Position numbers and translations under genes: made by a program | From: Bacteroidota bacterium | GTDB taxonomy: Bacteria; Bacteroidota; Ignavibacteria; UBA10030; UBA8401 | NCBI GenBank assembly: GCA_021796215.1 | Contig: JAJYOK010000013.1 | Span: forward strand, 1 to 64,000 | Length of the DNA stretch: 64,000 bases | Direction of reading: 5' to 3' | The notes under the pieces: generated by a model | Told to the model about the DNA's origin: nothing | The model's database searches: none | Seen by the model: only the letters and a program-made list of their open reading frames with translations | Part shown: positions 8,291-16,920 of the stretch, piece after piece | Layout: the number at the start of each line of letters is the position of its first letter | How positions within the stretch are numbered: the first letter of the stretch is position 1

Positions 8291-10357
8291 ATGAAACGTT
8301 GCAATTTTTTTCCCTTCGTCTTTACCTTGCTAGTGTTCATTCCATTCATTGTCTTTGCCGCTACACCGGACAGCGGAACGCTGATGCCTTCGTCATCGGG
8401 CGGAGCTTCAAGTATATCATGGACTGGCGGCCCTTATACGGCAGTAACTGCCGATCCGTCATTGTGTACATCGCTTTCCTGCGATGAATTCTTGCTCACT
8501 GTGAATATTCCTGTTTCATTTTATACTACCAATCCCGATTTCAGCGTGCGTGTTCATATCGCTTGGGCAGATACGCCGAACGATTTCGATTTGTACGTAT
8601 ATGATGCCAACGGAAATCTTGTCAATTCGTCGGCGCAGGGAAACACAACGTATGAAGACGCAGACCTTGGGCAGTTGACATCCGGAACGTATCGTGTGCA
8701 GGTTGTTGCCTTTTCGACGGTGAATGAATTGTATTCCGGAGTTGCCTCAGTCGGTCCGCCTCCTGTTGATCAGGTGCGTTTGGCAAAATATAAAAGAGGA
8801 AAATTCACATTTACACAACCACAGCAAATGGTTGGTCCTAACGGTGTTGTGTTCGGCGTTCAAGATTTGGAACCCCGTTCGGCGTATGACACATCAGGAA
8901 ATATTTATGTGGCGGCGATTCAAGGCATTCCGGCGGGAACAGATGTGTGGAAGTCGAGTGATGGCGGTACGTCGTTCACTTATCTCGGTCAACCGGATGG
9001 TGCACAAGCCGCTTCAGCAATGGCAGGAAGAACACCGGGCGCCGGAGGCGGTGACGAGGATATTGCCGTAGGGGCAGCAGGAAGAGTGTATGTTACTTCA
9101 CTGTGGCTCGGTTCAGTGACGATGTGCAATTCCTTTGACGGTGGAATGACGTGGGCTGCTAATCCTATTTCCACAACGGTGCCGCTTGATGACCGGCAAT
9201 GGATTGCATCGTACAAGGACAATGAAGTGTACATGACGTTCAAACAACTTGGAGTGTTGCTTGTCGGCACGGAAAGCATCTTTGTGCTGAAATCATTTGA
9301 CGGCGGATTGACATTCCCGCAAGTCACAGAAGCGACAACGCCTGAGCTCGGAGTTCAGCCCGATGATCAGGGAAATATCGCCGTTGATCAGAATAATGGA
9401 AACGTCTATACAGTGTTCATCGGAAATCCGGGCAATTCGGTATACGTTGCGCGCTCTACGGACGGCGGAAAATCCTTTACACTGCTGCTTGTTCATCAAG
9501 GTCCGGTGGGCGATTCATACCAAAATGTTTTTCCAATAGTGGCAGTTGACCGGGGAGGTAATCTGCATGTGGTCTATTCGAACGGCACGAACATCTACCT
9601 GACAAGTTCCTCCGATCAAGGAACAATATGGACGGCGCCCGTGCGAGTCAATAACGGGACGGAAACAAAAACTGCGCTCGCTCCGTGGATTGATGCGGGC
9701 GATGCCGGGAAAGTCGACATCATGTGGTGGGCAACACCGTCGGCAAACAGCCTTGCCGCAGATGCACAGTGGAAAGTGTATTTTGCCCAAACGCAAAACG
9801 CTTTTGCAAAAACCCCGACGATATCAGAAAATGCCGCCACCGGAATTTTTCACACCGGGCCGATTTGTGTGAACGGCACCGGATGCGCTTCGGGCACAAG
9901 AGACCTTGCGGAATACGCCTCGACAACAGTGTATCAGGATGGGAATGCAATGATTGTCTATCCGGACAATCAGCAAACAACCAACCCCCTCACATATTTC
10001 ATAAAACAGACAAGCGGACCGGTTGTTATTTCAATAAGTCATGAAAGCGAAAAGAAGGTTACACAGCAGCTCTCAGTGAAAATTCCGGATCACTTTGCAC
10101 TTGAGCAAAATTACCCGAATCCGTTTAATCCGAGTACAACAATTTCGTATGCGCTTCCGACGAACAGTTTTGTTCAATTGACCGTTTACAATATTTTGGG
10201 GCAGGAAGTTGAGTCTCTCGTCAATGAAGAAAAAGATGCCGGAATGCATTCAGTTCGTTTCGATGCTTCGCAATTGCCAAGCGGCATCTATTTTTACAAG
10301 CTCGCGGCAAACGGGGGGGAATTCGTGAATGTCAAACGTATGGTGATTATGAAATAG
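8291..10357 (+). CDS. Secreted BNR/sialidase-like repeat protein with T9SS sorting domain
   Basis: This encodes 688 residues with AGGAG before the ATG and a signal peptide ending near IVFAATP. Residues about 60-150 resemble a bacterial pre-peptidase C-terminal beta domain (HIAWADTPNDFDLYVYD, SGTYRVQVV). The middle carries repeated SxDGGxxF/W motifs (SSDGGTSFTYLG, SFDGGMTW, SFDGGLTFPQ, STDGGKSFT), the Asp-box signature of BNR/sialidase-like propellers. The last 85 residues are a type A T9SS sorting domain (ALEQNYPNPFNPSTT through GIYFYKL to MVIMK). It should be exported by the type IX system and fixed to the surface or released. No catalytic residues are recognisable. Confidence 0.88.
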   Translation: MKRCNFFPFVFTLLVFIPFIVFAATPDSGTLMPSSSGGASSISWTGGPYTAVTADPSLCTSLSCDEFLLTVNIPVSFYTTNPDFSVRVHIAWADTPNDFDLYVYDANGNLVNSSAQGNTTYEDADLGQLTSGTYRVQVVAFSTVNELYSGVASVGPPPVDQVRLAKYKRGKFTFTQPQQMVGPNGVVFGVQDLEPRSAYDTSGNIYVAAIQGIPAGTDVWKSSDGGTSFTYLGQPDGAQAASAMAGRTPGAGGGDEDIAVGAAGRVYVTSLWLGSVTMCNSFDGGMTWAANPISTTVPLDDRQWIASYKDNEVYMTFKQLGVLLVGTESIFVLKSFDGGLTFPQVTEATTPELGVQPDDQGNIAVDQNNGNVYTVFIGNPGNSVYVARSTDGGKSFTLLLVHQGPVGDSYQNVFPIVAVDRGGNLHVVYSNGTNIYLTSSSDQGTIWTAPVRVNNGTETKTALAPWIDAGDAGKVDIMWWATPSANSLAADAQWKVYFAQTQNAFAKTPTISENAATGIFHTGPICVNGTGCASGTRDLAEYASTTVYQDGNAMIVYPDNQQTTNPLTYFIKQTSGPVVISISHESEKKVTQQLSVKIPDHFALEQNYPNPFNPSTTISYALPTNSFVQLTVYNILGQEVESLVNEEKDAGMHSVRFDASQLPSGIYFYKLAANGGEFVNVKRMVIMK

Positions 10358-10393
10358 TTTTTTTAAAATTTGGGGTGGGGGAAGAGAGACAAC

Positions 10394-10440
10394 GGGCTTC
10401 ATGAGTGCCGGAAAACAGAGGCACGAATGAAGCCCTTTTT
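10394..10440 (+). terminator. Rho-independent terminator
   Basis: GGGCTTCAT (10394-10402) pairs with ATGAAGCCC (10427-10435), with an inner GTGCC/GGCAC stem, followed by TTTTTATT. It ends the transcript of the T9SS protein gene 37 bases after its stop. Confidence 0.85.
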
Positions 10441-10630
10441 ATTCCAGTAATACATGCGCTTTTTCCGCTTCGTGCGTAACATCACATGGTGTTCATGCTG
10501 CTTGCTTTTTTCCGGAGAGGGGAATATCTTATTCTTATCCAGAACCGAAAAATACAGCCGTTTTTGCCTCAATAGTTATTACTAGAGTGAGATGGAGGTG
10601 AGCTCAGTACTTTGCTGTAGGAAAAAAATT

Positions 10631-10771
10631 ACTGACATATGCGTATTGTCAGTGAAATGGTTTTTTCTTAATCTCAGCACATACTGTATTTGATGTTTGC
10701 GCCCACGGTGGTTAATATTTCTCATTAGAATCAATGAATCACCGGAAACTGCCATTACATCAGGAATCACC
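10631..10771 (+). promoter_or_regulatory. Inverted and direct repeats upstream of rsbR
   Basis: The 437-base gap 10358-10794 contains the preceding terminator and no convincing gene. ACTGACA (10631-10637) and TGTCAGT (10647-10653) form a perfect inverted repeat with a 9-base centre. Closer to rsbR, GAATCACC occurs twice (10736-10743 and 10764-10771), 28 bases apart. Either could be an operator for the stressosome operon. I could not identify a confident promoter. The rsbR ATG at 10795 has AAGGAG upstream. Confidence 0.3.
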
Positions 10772-10794
10772 ACAATCATAAGGAGTCCAAACTC

Positions 10795-11712
10795 ATGTCG
10801 AAATCCAACAGCAAAGAGGGAGAAGTGAAAAAAGTTGCCGAGCCGGTACGCGGCGAAACGACAGCTGCGCTATTGCGGGAACTTGTCGCTCACCTTAGAC
10901 AAAACCGAACACAACTCCGCCAGGAGTGGGCGAAACGTATCACGGAAGCAAAATTGCTGACAGCAATGAGTCAGGAAGAAATCTTTGCGGAAGCTACAGC
11001 CGTGTACGACAACTACGTTGAAGCTCTCGAAACGGGAACGTTTGAGGCTTTGCAAGGTTATGCGCGTAATCTGTCCGAACGTATCATTCCGCGAGGCGTT
11101 GAAACACATGAAGTCGTCGGGATCGTGCTGCTGCTGCGTGACGTGCTTGCACGTTCGCTGTTCGCAAAGTACCAGCATGATTTTGCTCTTCTGAACCGCA
11201 TTCTTGATGCGTACGAGCCTGCCGCAAACAGAATTGCAAATACGGTGGCAGTCGGTTTCGTTCAGGAACGTGAACGTACGATTCGCCAGCAACAGGAAGC
11301 TATCCGCGAACTTTCCACTCCAGTTCTTCAGGTTCGTGAACGGTTGCTCATCCTTCCTATTATCGGCGTTATAGATCCACAGCGCTCACGGCAGTTGACC
11401 GAACAATTGCTGCGCGGTATCCGGACAAACCGTGCTAAGGTCGTCGTTATTGATATCACGGGCGTCGCGGCAATGGACTCCAATGTTGCCAACGGCTTGG
11501 TGCAAACGGTTGAAGCATCTCGGTTGTTAGGTGCAACGGTTATCGTTACCGGCTTGTCTCCCGAAATTGCTCAGACACTTGTTACCATCGGTGTTGATCT
11601 GACAAAGATGAACACTGTCGGCGATTTGCAAGGTGGTATTGAAGAAGCAGAGCGGCTTCTCGGTGTCAAAGCTGTGCCTCTTTCTCTTATCGAGCCGCAA
11701 ACAAAATCTTGA
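10795..11712 (+). CDS. rsbR: Stressosome sensor/scaffold RsbR
   Basis: This 305-residue protein has an N-terminal helical RsbRD-like sensor domain (about 20-165) and a C-terminal STAS domain (about 172-295) introduced by RELSTPVLQV, the usual RsbR junction. RsbR co-assembles with RsbS into the cytoplasmic stressosome that holds the kinase RsbT. Aligned from memory with Bacillus RsbRA, the first RsbT target (Thr171) is Pro195 here (GVIDPQRS), while the second (Thr205) is Ser229 (AAMDSNVA). Only the second site could be phosphorylated. The gene is first in a same-strand run with rsbS and rsbT, 12 bases before rsbS. Confidence 0.92.
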   Translation: MSKSNSKEGEVKKVAEPVRGETTAALLRELVAHLRQNRTQLRQEWAKRITEAKLLTAMSQEEIFAEATAVYDNYVEALETGTFEALQGYARNLSERIIPRGVETHEVVGIVLLLRDVLARSLFAKYQHDFALLNRILDAYEPAANRIANTVAVGFVQERERTIRQQQEAIRELSTPVLQVRERLLILPIIGVIDPQRSRQLTEQLLRGIRTNRAKVVVIDITGVAAMDSNVANGLVQTVEASRLLGATVIVTGLSPEIAQTLVTIGVDLTKMNTVGDLQGGIEEAERLLGVKAVPLSLIEPQTKS

Positions 11713-11724
11713 TAAAGGCGAAAC

Positions 11725-12105
11725 ATGGAAGTTCCTATACTTAAGCAAGGCGATTTTCTCATTGCTACTTTTCAAGCAGCTCTTACCGATGAAGATCTCT
11801 TGCAATTGCAGGACGCCTTAGTTGCGCGTGTCGGCAAATTTCGTTCGCACGGTGTTATTGTTGACGTCACTGCGCTCGATGTGATGGATTCGTTTGCGGC
11901 GCGTACGCTCCGCGCATTGGCGCATATGGTACGGCTGCGCGGCGCAGAAACCGTTATCGTCGGCATTCAGCCCGAAGTGGCATTCGCCATGGTGCAGTTA
12001 GGTTTGTCTCTCGAAGGTGTGCCGACAGCACTTGATCTTGAAGAAGGACTTGCACAATTGATGAAAGCCTCTGAACGCAAAGGAGCTACGTTCCGTGGGC
12101 GATGA
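11725..12105 (+). CDS. rsbS: Stressosome scaffold RsbS
   Basis: The product is a 126-residue single STAS domain. The phosphorylatable serine of RsbS is conserved (Ser56 in VMDSFAAR, equal to Bacillus Ser59), as are GIQPEVA and TALDLEEGL near the end. Unphosphorylated RsbS captures RsbT; RsbT phosphorylates this serine under stress and is released. The C-terminus is a little longer than in Bacillus and basic. The stop overlaps the GTG start of rsbT by 11 bases, consistent with coupled synthesis of the pair. Confidence 0.93.
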   Translation: MEVPILKQGDFLIATFQAALTDEDLLQLQDALVARVGKFRSHGVIVDVTALDVMDSFAARTLRALAHMVRLRGAETVIVGIQPEVAFAMVQLGLSLEGVPTALDLEEGLAQLMKASERKGATFRGR

Positions 12106-12496
12106 GATTCGCGTTCCCATAGATTCAGATGCAGATATTGTTATTGCGCGGCAGCAAGGAAGAGCGTTGGCCGAGCGGATCGGGTTTTCTGCCACCGACC
12201 AGACTATTATTGCCACTGCTATTTCCGAAGTTGCGCGTAATATCATCAAGTTTGCAAAGCGCGGCGAAATTATTTTAAGCACAACGATGAAAAACCCGGA
12301 GCGCGGTGTCGTGGTGGTCGCTCGCGACCAGGGTCCAGGAATTGTTGACATACAACTCGCGTTGCAAGACGGGTACAGCACAGGAAACGGATTGGGCATG
12401 GGTCTGCCGGGATGCAAGAGACTGATGGATGAATTGGAAATCAAATCCTCCAAAGGGAAAGGGACAATAGTTACGATGAAAAAGTGGACAACATAG
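12095..12496 (+). CDS. rsbT: Stressosome switch kinase RsbT
   Basis: This is a 133-residue GHKL-type serine/threonine kinase. The N-box (AISEVARNIIKFA), the G1 box (DQGPGI) and the G2 box (GLGMGLPG) are all present, with the length and spacing of RsbT rather than of the anti-sigma factor RsbW. The start is GTG at 12095 with AAAGGAG upstream inside rsbS. In Bacillus, freed RsbT activates RsbU by binding its N-terminal domain. The likely target here is the matching domain on the kinase at 13964-16141. Confidence 0.93.
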   Translation: MGDEIRVPIDSDADIVIARQQGRALAERIGFSATDQTIIATAISEVARNIIKFAKRGEIILSTTMKNPERGVVVVARDQGPGIVDIQLALQDGYSTGNGLGMGLPGCKRLMDELEIKSSKGKGTIVTMKKWTT

Positions 12497-12557
12497 AAAA
12501 GACGCTTATTGTAAGGAAAATTTTTAACCCGTATCTCAAAAAAATATAGGACTTCAT

Positions 12558-13310
12558 ATGAAACGTTTTGTTTTTACCGTTTCAGTCGGTTTTGTTAGCA
12601 TTCTATTGTTATCCGGGAACATGGCAGCCCAACAGAAAAATTCGGGCGAACCTGAATGGTCTGTTAACATGACAGTTATGGAAACATGCAGCTGCCCCGT
12701 TTTTTGTCAATGCTTCTTTACCGGCAAGCCGCCTGCAGAGTGCGGCATGAACATGTCTTCGGCAAAAGGTGAGAGCGATATGGTGTTCTGCCGTTTCAAT
12801 CAGGCGTACAAAGTGAATCACGGTCACTTCGGATCTATGTCGTTGGATGGAGCAATGTTTTGGTTTGCCGGAGATGCCGGAGACGATTTTGCGCATCCAA
12901 AGCTGCCTTGGGTTGTATTAATGTTTGATTCGTCGCTCACAAAAGAGCAACGCGATGCACTGACGATAATTCTTCATCACATCCATTTCTATCGTCCTGA
13001 ACGCTGGAAGTCATATACTGTCGGCAAAAGCGCTTTCATGGATTGGTCATTTACTCCGGACAGCGCGAAGGCTTCACTTGACAAAGGGAAAACGGCAGAA
13101 GTTGTGTTGCGCCGTCTTGATGGTGGAATGAACAACAGCCCTGTTACAATGAACAACATGGATTATTTCGGCTACCCGCGCAACAGCGGTTTCCTTCTCA
13201 TGCCCAACGAGGTTGAAGCATACCGCGTTGGAGAAAAAGCATTCGAGTATCACGGCACGAATGGACTCGTGACAACTGTGGAGATAGCATCAGAAGATCT
13301 CAAGAAATAA
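12558..13310 (+). CDS. Secreted DUF1326-family protein
   Basis: This encodes 250 residues with a signal peptide ending near NMAAQQK. The motif METCSCPVFCQCFF followed by a cysteine in PAECGM is the cysteine cluster of DUF1326 proteins, whose function is unknown; the cysteines could bind metal or be redox-active. No other catalytic motif is evident. It lies between rsbT and the RsbX-like gene, 61 and 27 bases away and on the same strand, so it probably belongs to the stressosome operon. Being exported, it cannot be a cytoplasmic stressosome subunit and could be an output or a sensor accessory. Confidence 0.85.
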   Translation: MKRFVFTVSVGFVSILLLSGNMAAQQKNSGEPEWSVNMTVMETCSCPVFCQCFFTGKPPAECGMNMSSAKGESDMVFCRFNQAYKVNHGHFGSMSLDGAMFWFAGDAGDDFAHPKLPWVVLMFDSSLTKEQRDALTIILHHIHFYRPERWKSYTVGKSAFMDWSFTPDSAKASLDKGKTAEVVLRRLDGGMNNSPVTMNNMDYFGYPRNSGFLLMPNEVEAYRVGEKAFEYHGTNGLVTTVEIASEDLKK

Positions 13311-13337
13311 TTAACGCCGGGAAAACAAATTTTTTAG

Positions 13338-13967
13338 ATGACACCAGAAGATAATAAATCAATGGAGGAAGTTATTGAATTAGGATACGCTTCATTCACG
13401 CTCCCCGGCCAATCAGAGTCGGGCGATACGTACATAGTGAAACACTTTGACAACGGTGTGCTGGTGGGCGTGGTGGACGGGCTTGGCCACGGTAATGAAG
13501 CGGCAATCGCCGCAAAAGCGGCTGTGAAAGTTTTGGAACAATATGCTCATGAGTCGGTGCTTTCTATTATTCGAAGAGCACATGAAGCATTGAGATCAAC
13601 GCGCGGTGTAGTGATGAGTATTGCACGATTCAATGTTACGGAGAATACGATGATGTGGTCGAGCGTAGGAAATGTTGAAGGAGTGTTTTTCCGTGCCGAC
13701 AGGAACACGATTCCGAATCGGGAGATCATTTTACTGCGCGGCGGCGTTGTCGGATACCAACTGCCGCAGTTATATGCTTCTGTTCATCCGGTTTTGCCCG
13801 GCGATACACTCATTTTTGCAACGGATGGAGTACGAAGCGGATTCTATGAAACAATCTCGCTTCACGATACACCTCAGAAACTGGCAGATAAAATTTGTAC
13901 ACAATCAATCAAAAAAAATGACGACGCGTTAGTGTTAGTCGTGCGATATCTGGGACGAAAATTGTGA
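13338..13967 (+). CDS. RsbX-like PP2C/SpoIIE serine phosphatase
   Basis: This 209-residue protein is one SpoIIE-type PP2C domain. Metal-binding motifs are visible: ESGD near residue 27, VDGLGHG near 45, FATDGV near 160 and KNDDALVLVVR at the end. RsbX dephosphorylates RsbR and RsbS and resets the stressosome after stress. The small single-domain form next to rsbRST supports that role over RsbU or RsbP. Its stop overlaps the GTG start of the histidine kinase gene (GTGA), so the two are probably translated together. Confidence 0.88.
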   Translation: MTPEDNKSMEEVIELGYASFTLPGQSESGDTYIVKHFDNGVLVGVVDGLGHGNEAAIAAKAAVKVLEQYAHESVLSIIRRAHEALRSTRGVVMSIARFNVTENTMMWSSVGNVEGVFFRADRNTIPNREIILLRGGVVGYQLPQLYASVHPVLPGDTLIFATDGVRSGFYETISLHDTPQKLADKICTQSIKKNDDALVLVVRYLGRKL

Positions 13968-16141
13968 AATTGACACTGGTAGATATTCAAGAGCAATACG
14001 CTGTCGGATTGAGCGATTACCTTGCGGGCAAAGGAGAAGGAGCGTTACAGCAAGCGTACGAATTGGGGCGAAATGCGATAGTTGAAGGTTATAGTTTTCT
14101 CGATCTGCTCAAAATTCATGAAGAAACAATCGGTGCGTTTCTTGAAGATTCGGGGCAAGCCTCTCAAAGCGTAGAAATGATGACTTCTGCGACGCAATTT
14201 CTTGCCGAGGTTCTCTCTCCATTTGAAATGACTCACCGTGGTTTTCGGGATGCAATTGAAGAGTTGAAGGAGCGTGCAAGCCAACTCACAACAATTAACA
14301 GCAGGTTGGAAGCGGAAATTAGCGATCGCATCGAAGCAGAACGGAGACTGAGTAATTCCGAGAGGATGTACAGATCATTATTTGATACCGCACGCGATTT
14401 TATTTATACACTTTCCGCCGACGGTGTTATTACATCTCTTAATCCGGCAGCCGAGAGTTTGATGGGCTGGGAGCGCTCGGCGTGGATTGGTAAATACTTC
14501 GCTCCTCTTGTCCACCCGGATGACTTGGCATTGGCAGCAGGAGAATTCGGGAAGGTACTTGCCGGCGAAGTGTCGGATGTTTTTGAAGTGCGTGTGAGGA
14601 CAAAAGGAGGCGAATATCTTGTCGTAGAATGTATCACAACGCCGCAACTTCACGAAGGACGAGTTGTTGGAATGCTCGGCATTGCCCGTGATATTACGTC
14701 ACGAAAGAGGGCAGAAGAGCAGCTGCGTCAGAACGAAGAACAATTTCGTCTCATCACCGAAAACATTGCCGATCTTGTCGTAATGCTTGATACGGATGGG
14801 CACGTTATCTACAACAGCCCGTCGTACCGTTCGCTCATCGGCTTTTCCGCGTCAGACCAAAATGCCGATGCTTTTCAAAATATTCACCCGGACGACCGCG
14901 AGCGCGTCAGAAATATTTTCTATGAAATGGTGAAAACTGGCAAGGGGCTGCGCGCAGAGTACCGGTTTATCTCCGGCAACAAAACAATACGCTACATTGA
15001 ATCGGAAGGAAGTGTAATCCGTGACAGTAATGGAAACACAGAAAAAGTTATTGTTGTTTCGCGTGATATCACGGAGCGAAAAGTTGCGCTCGAGAAGCTA
15101 AAAGTACATGAAAAACAACTCGCTGATGCACAGCAAATGGCACACATTGGAAGCTGGGAATGGGACATCGGTGCTAACAAAATTCTTTGGTCGGATGAGT
15201 TGTACCGTATTTATGGCTTTTCACGGGAAGAATTTACAGGGGCATACGAAACGTATATAGAAAAAATTCACCCCGACGACCGGAATTTTGTGCGTAAAAC
15301 AATTGAAGAATCGTTACACGCCCTTCAACCGTTTCGTTTCGAACATCGCATTCTGAGTGCTGGCGGGACTGTCCGCTTTGTTGAAGCACGCGGCGAAGTT
15401 ATTACGGACGATGAAAAAAAACCGGTGAAGCTGATCGGCACAAGTCAGGACATTACAGAAAGGAAAAAAGCCGACGAGGCAGTGCGTGCTCTTGCAAAAC
15501 GAGTAGTTGAGGCGCAGGAAGAAGAACGAAAACGCATCGCTCGCGAACTTCACGACAATATTTGCCAGCGATTAAGTGCGATTAAGCTTCAGATGGGTGT
15601 GTTGGAAGAAGACGTACCGGATAAAAGGACGGGGCTTTTCAAACAGCTCCAAAAAATGAAAAGTCAGGTCGGCGGCACGATTAATGAAGTGCGTGGTATT
15701 TCGGCAAACCTTCGTCCAACAACACTTGATGATCTGGGATTGGTAACAGCGTTGCAGCTTCTCTGCCGAGAGTTTGAAAAGACGCACGGGATAGAAATCT
15801 CTTTCACCGCGCGCGGTGTTGAGAAATCAATGCTAGATATCCATAGAGAAACGGCACTGTACCGGATAGCACAGGAAGCATTGGCAAATGTTGCAAACCA
15901 TGCCGACGCAAAGAAAGCTGCTCTTGATGTGTACGCAGACGATTCAGTTATTGCAATGTCAATTCAAGATAACGGAAAAGGTTTTGATCCGGCAAAACTT
16001 CCGCAGCGGAAGGACCGCTCCGGGTTCGGACTCATGAACATGAAAGAGCGGTCACTGCTTCTCGGTGGAACGTTTCAGATCACTTCGAGCCGGGGCAAAG
16101 GAACAACACTATTTCTAAAAATTCCACTTGCAACGGGGTAA
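13964..16141 (+). CDS. Sensor histidine kinase with RsbU-like N-terminal domain and three PAS domains
   Basis: This encodes 725 residues from a GTG start overlapping the phosphatase stop. Residues about 1-110 (DIQEQYAVGLSDYL through FEMTHRGFRDAIEEL) resemble the helical N-terminal domain of RsbU, which binds RsbT. A short coiled coil leads to three PAS domains (about 130-245, 250-375, 380-505), each ending in a DIT-type PAC motif. A HisKA_3 domain follows with the phospho-His in ARELHDNICQRL (about residue 528), and then a GHKL ATPase (DNGKGFD, GFGLMNMKER). There are no membrane segments, so it is cytoplasmic. It should phosphorylate the NarL-type regulator whose gene starts 3 bases downstream. 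The RsbU similarity is by eye and needs a profile search. Confidence 0.93.
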   Translation: MKLTLVDIQEQYAVGLSDYLAGKGEGALQQAYELGRNAIVEGYSFLDLLKIHEETIGAFLEDSGQASQSVEMMTSATQFLAEVLSPFEMTHRGFRDAIEELKERASQLTTINSRLEAEISDRIEAERRLSNSERMYRSLFDTARDFIYTLSADGVITSLNPAAESLMGWERSAWIGKYFAPLVHPDDLALAAGEFGKVLAGEVSDVFEVRVRTKGGEYLVVECITTPQLHEGRVVGMLGIARDITSRKRAEEQLRQNEEQFRLITENIADLVVMLDTDGHVIYNSPSYRSLIGFSASDQNADAFQNIHPDDRERVRNIFYEMVKTGKGLRAEYRFISGNKTIRYIESEGSVIRDSNGNTEKVIVVSRDITERKVALEKLKVHEKQLADAQQMAHIGSWEWDIGANKILWSDELYRIYGFSREEFTGAYETYIEKIHPDDRNFVRKTIEESLHALQPFRFEHRILSAGGTVRFVEARGEVITDDEKKPVKLIGTSQDITERKKADEAVRALAKRVVEAQEEERKRIARELHDNICQRLSAIKLQMGVLEEDVPDKRTGLFKQLQKMKSQVGGTINEVRGISANLRPTTLDDLGLVTALQLLCREFEKTHGIEISFTARGVEKSMLDIHRETALYRIAQEALANVANHADAKKAALDVYADDSVIAMSIQDNGKGFDPAKLPQRKDRSGFGLMNMKERSLLLGGTFQITSSRGKGTTLFLKIPLATG

Positions 16142-16144
16142 CGT

Positions 16145-16810
16145 ATGAAAAGAATTCGAATTCTTCTTGCTGATGACCACAGCATCGTGCGCAGCGGGCT
16201 TAGGTCTCTTTTTCGGACTACCCGCGGAGAGTTTGTCGTTGTCGGGGAAGCATCGAACGGTGAAGATGCCGTTCGGCTTGCTGCGCGGCTTCATCCCGAT
16301 ATTGCCATTGTGGATATTTCTATGCCGAAAATGAATGGCATCGAAGCGACAAAATTGATTAAGCAGCGGCATCCCGACGTGAAAGTACTCATTCTCACCA
16401 TTCATGAAAATGAAGAATATATTTACGAAATGATCCGTGCCGGAGCAAACGGCTACGTTCTCAAAGATGCGGAAAAGCAGGAGATATTCACTGCTGTTCG
16501 CACGGTGGCATCGTCAGAGCCTTTTTTCAGTCCGTCAGTTTCAAAACTTATTATTCAGAAAATTGCAAAGAAGGGCGACGAACAGCCGCGTGCGGCTAAT
16601 TCAAATCTGCGTTTAACAAAACGCGAGGAAGAGGTGCTTCAACTGGTCGTGCAAGGGTTGACGAGCCGCGAAATTGCGGAGAAGCTGTGCCTGAGCATCA
16701 GCACAATCAATACACACAGAACAAATCTGATGCAGAAACTTGACATTCATGAAACTGCCGGACTCGTGCGGTTCGCAATTCAAGAGGGCTTAACGAAAGC
16801 TGAAGCATAA
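16145..16810 (+). CDS. NarL/LuxR-type response regulator
   Basis: The protein has 221 residues: a receiver (about 1-125, with LLADDHSIVRSGLR, phospho-Asp in IAIVDISMPKMNG, and the KDA lysine) and a LuxR-type helix-turn-helix (about 155-215, with LTKREEEVLQLV and SREIAEKLCLSISTINTHR). It follows the PAS kinase by 3 bases and is its obvious partner, making it the probable transcriptional output of the stressosome. Its targets are unknown; the inverted repeat at 16921-16962 is one candidate. Confidence 0.95.
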   Translation: MKRIRILLADDHSIVRSGLRSLFRTTRGEFVVVGEASNGEDAVRLAARLHPDIAIVDISMPKMNGIEATKLIKQRHPDVKVLILTIHENEEYIYEMIRAGANGYVLKDAEKQEIFTAVRTVASSEPFFSPSVSKLIIQKIAKKGDEQPRAANSNLRLTKREEEVLQLVVQGLTSREIAEKLCLSISTINTHRTNLMQKLDIHETAGLVRFAIQEGLTKAEA

Positions 16811-16920
16811 CACCGGTGTTTGCCAAGATGAAAAGCAGGCGGTGGAATTTTTGTTCCTTCTCGTCATTTCTCACTAAGTATTCATGACGGAGAGCCAACA
16901 TAGTACTGTAGATTGAAAAT

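Noticed and set aside
10582-10779. A 65-codon open frame on the minus strand in the gap before rsbR
   Set aside because: It has no ribosome binding site and covers the repeats upstream of rsbR; nothing in the translation resembles a protein family.
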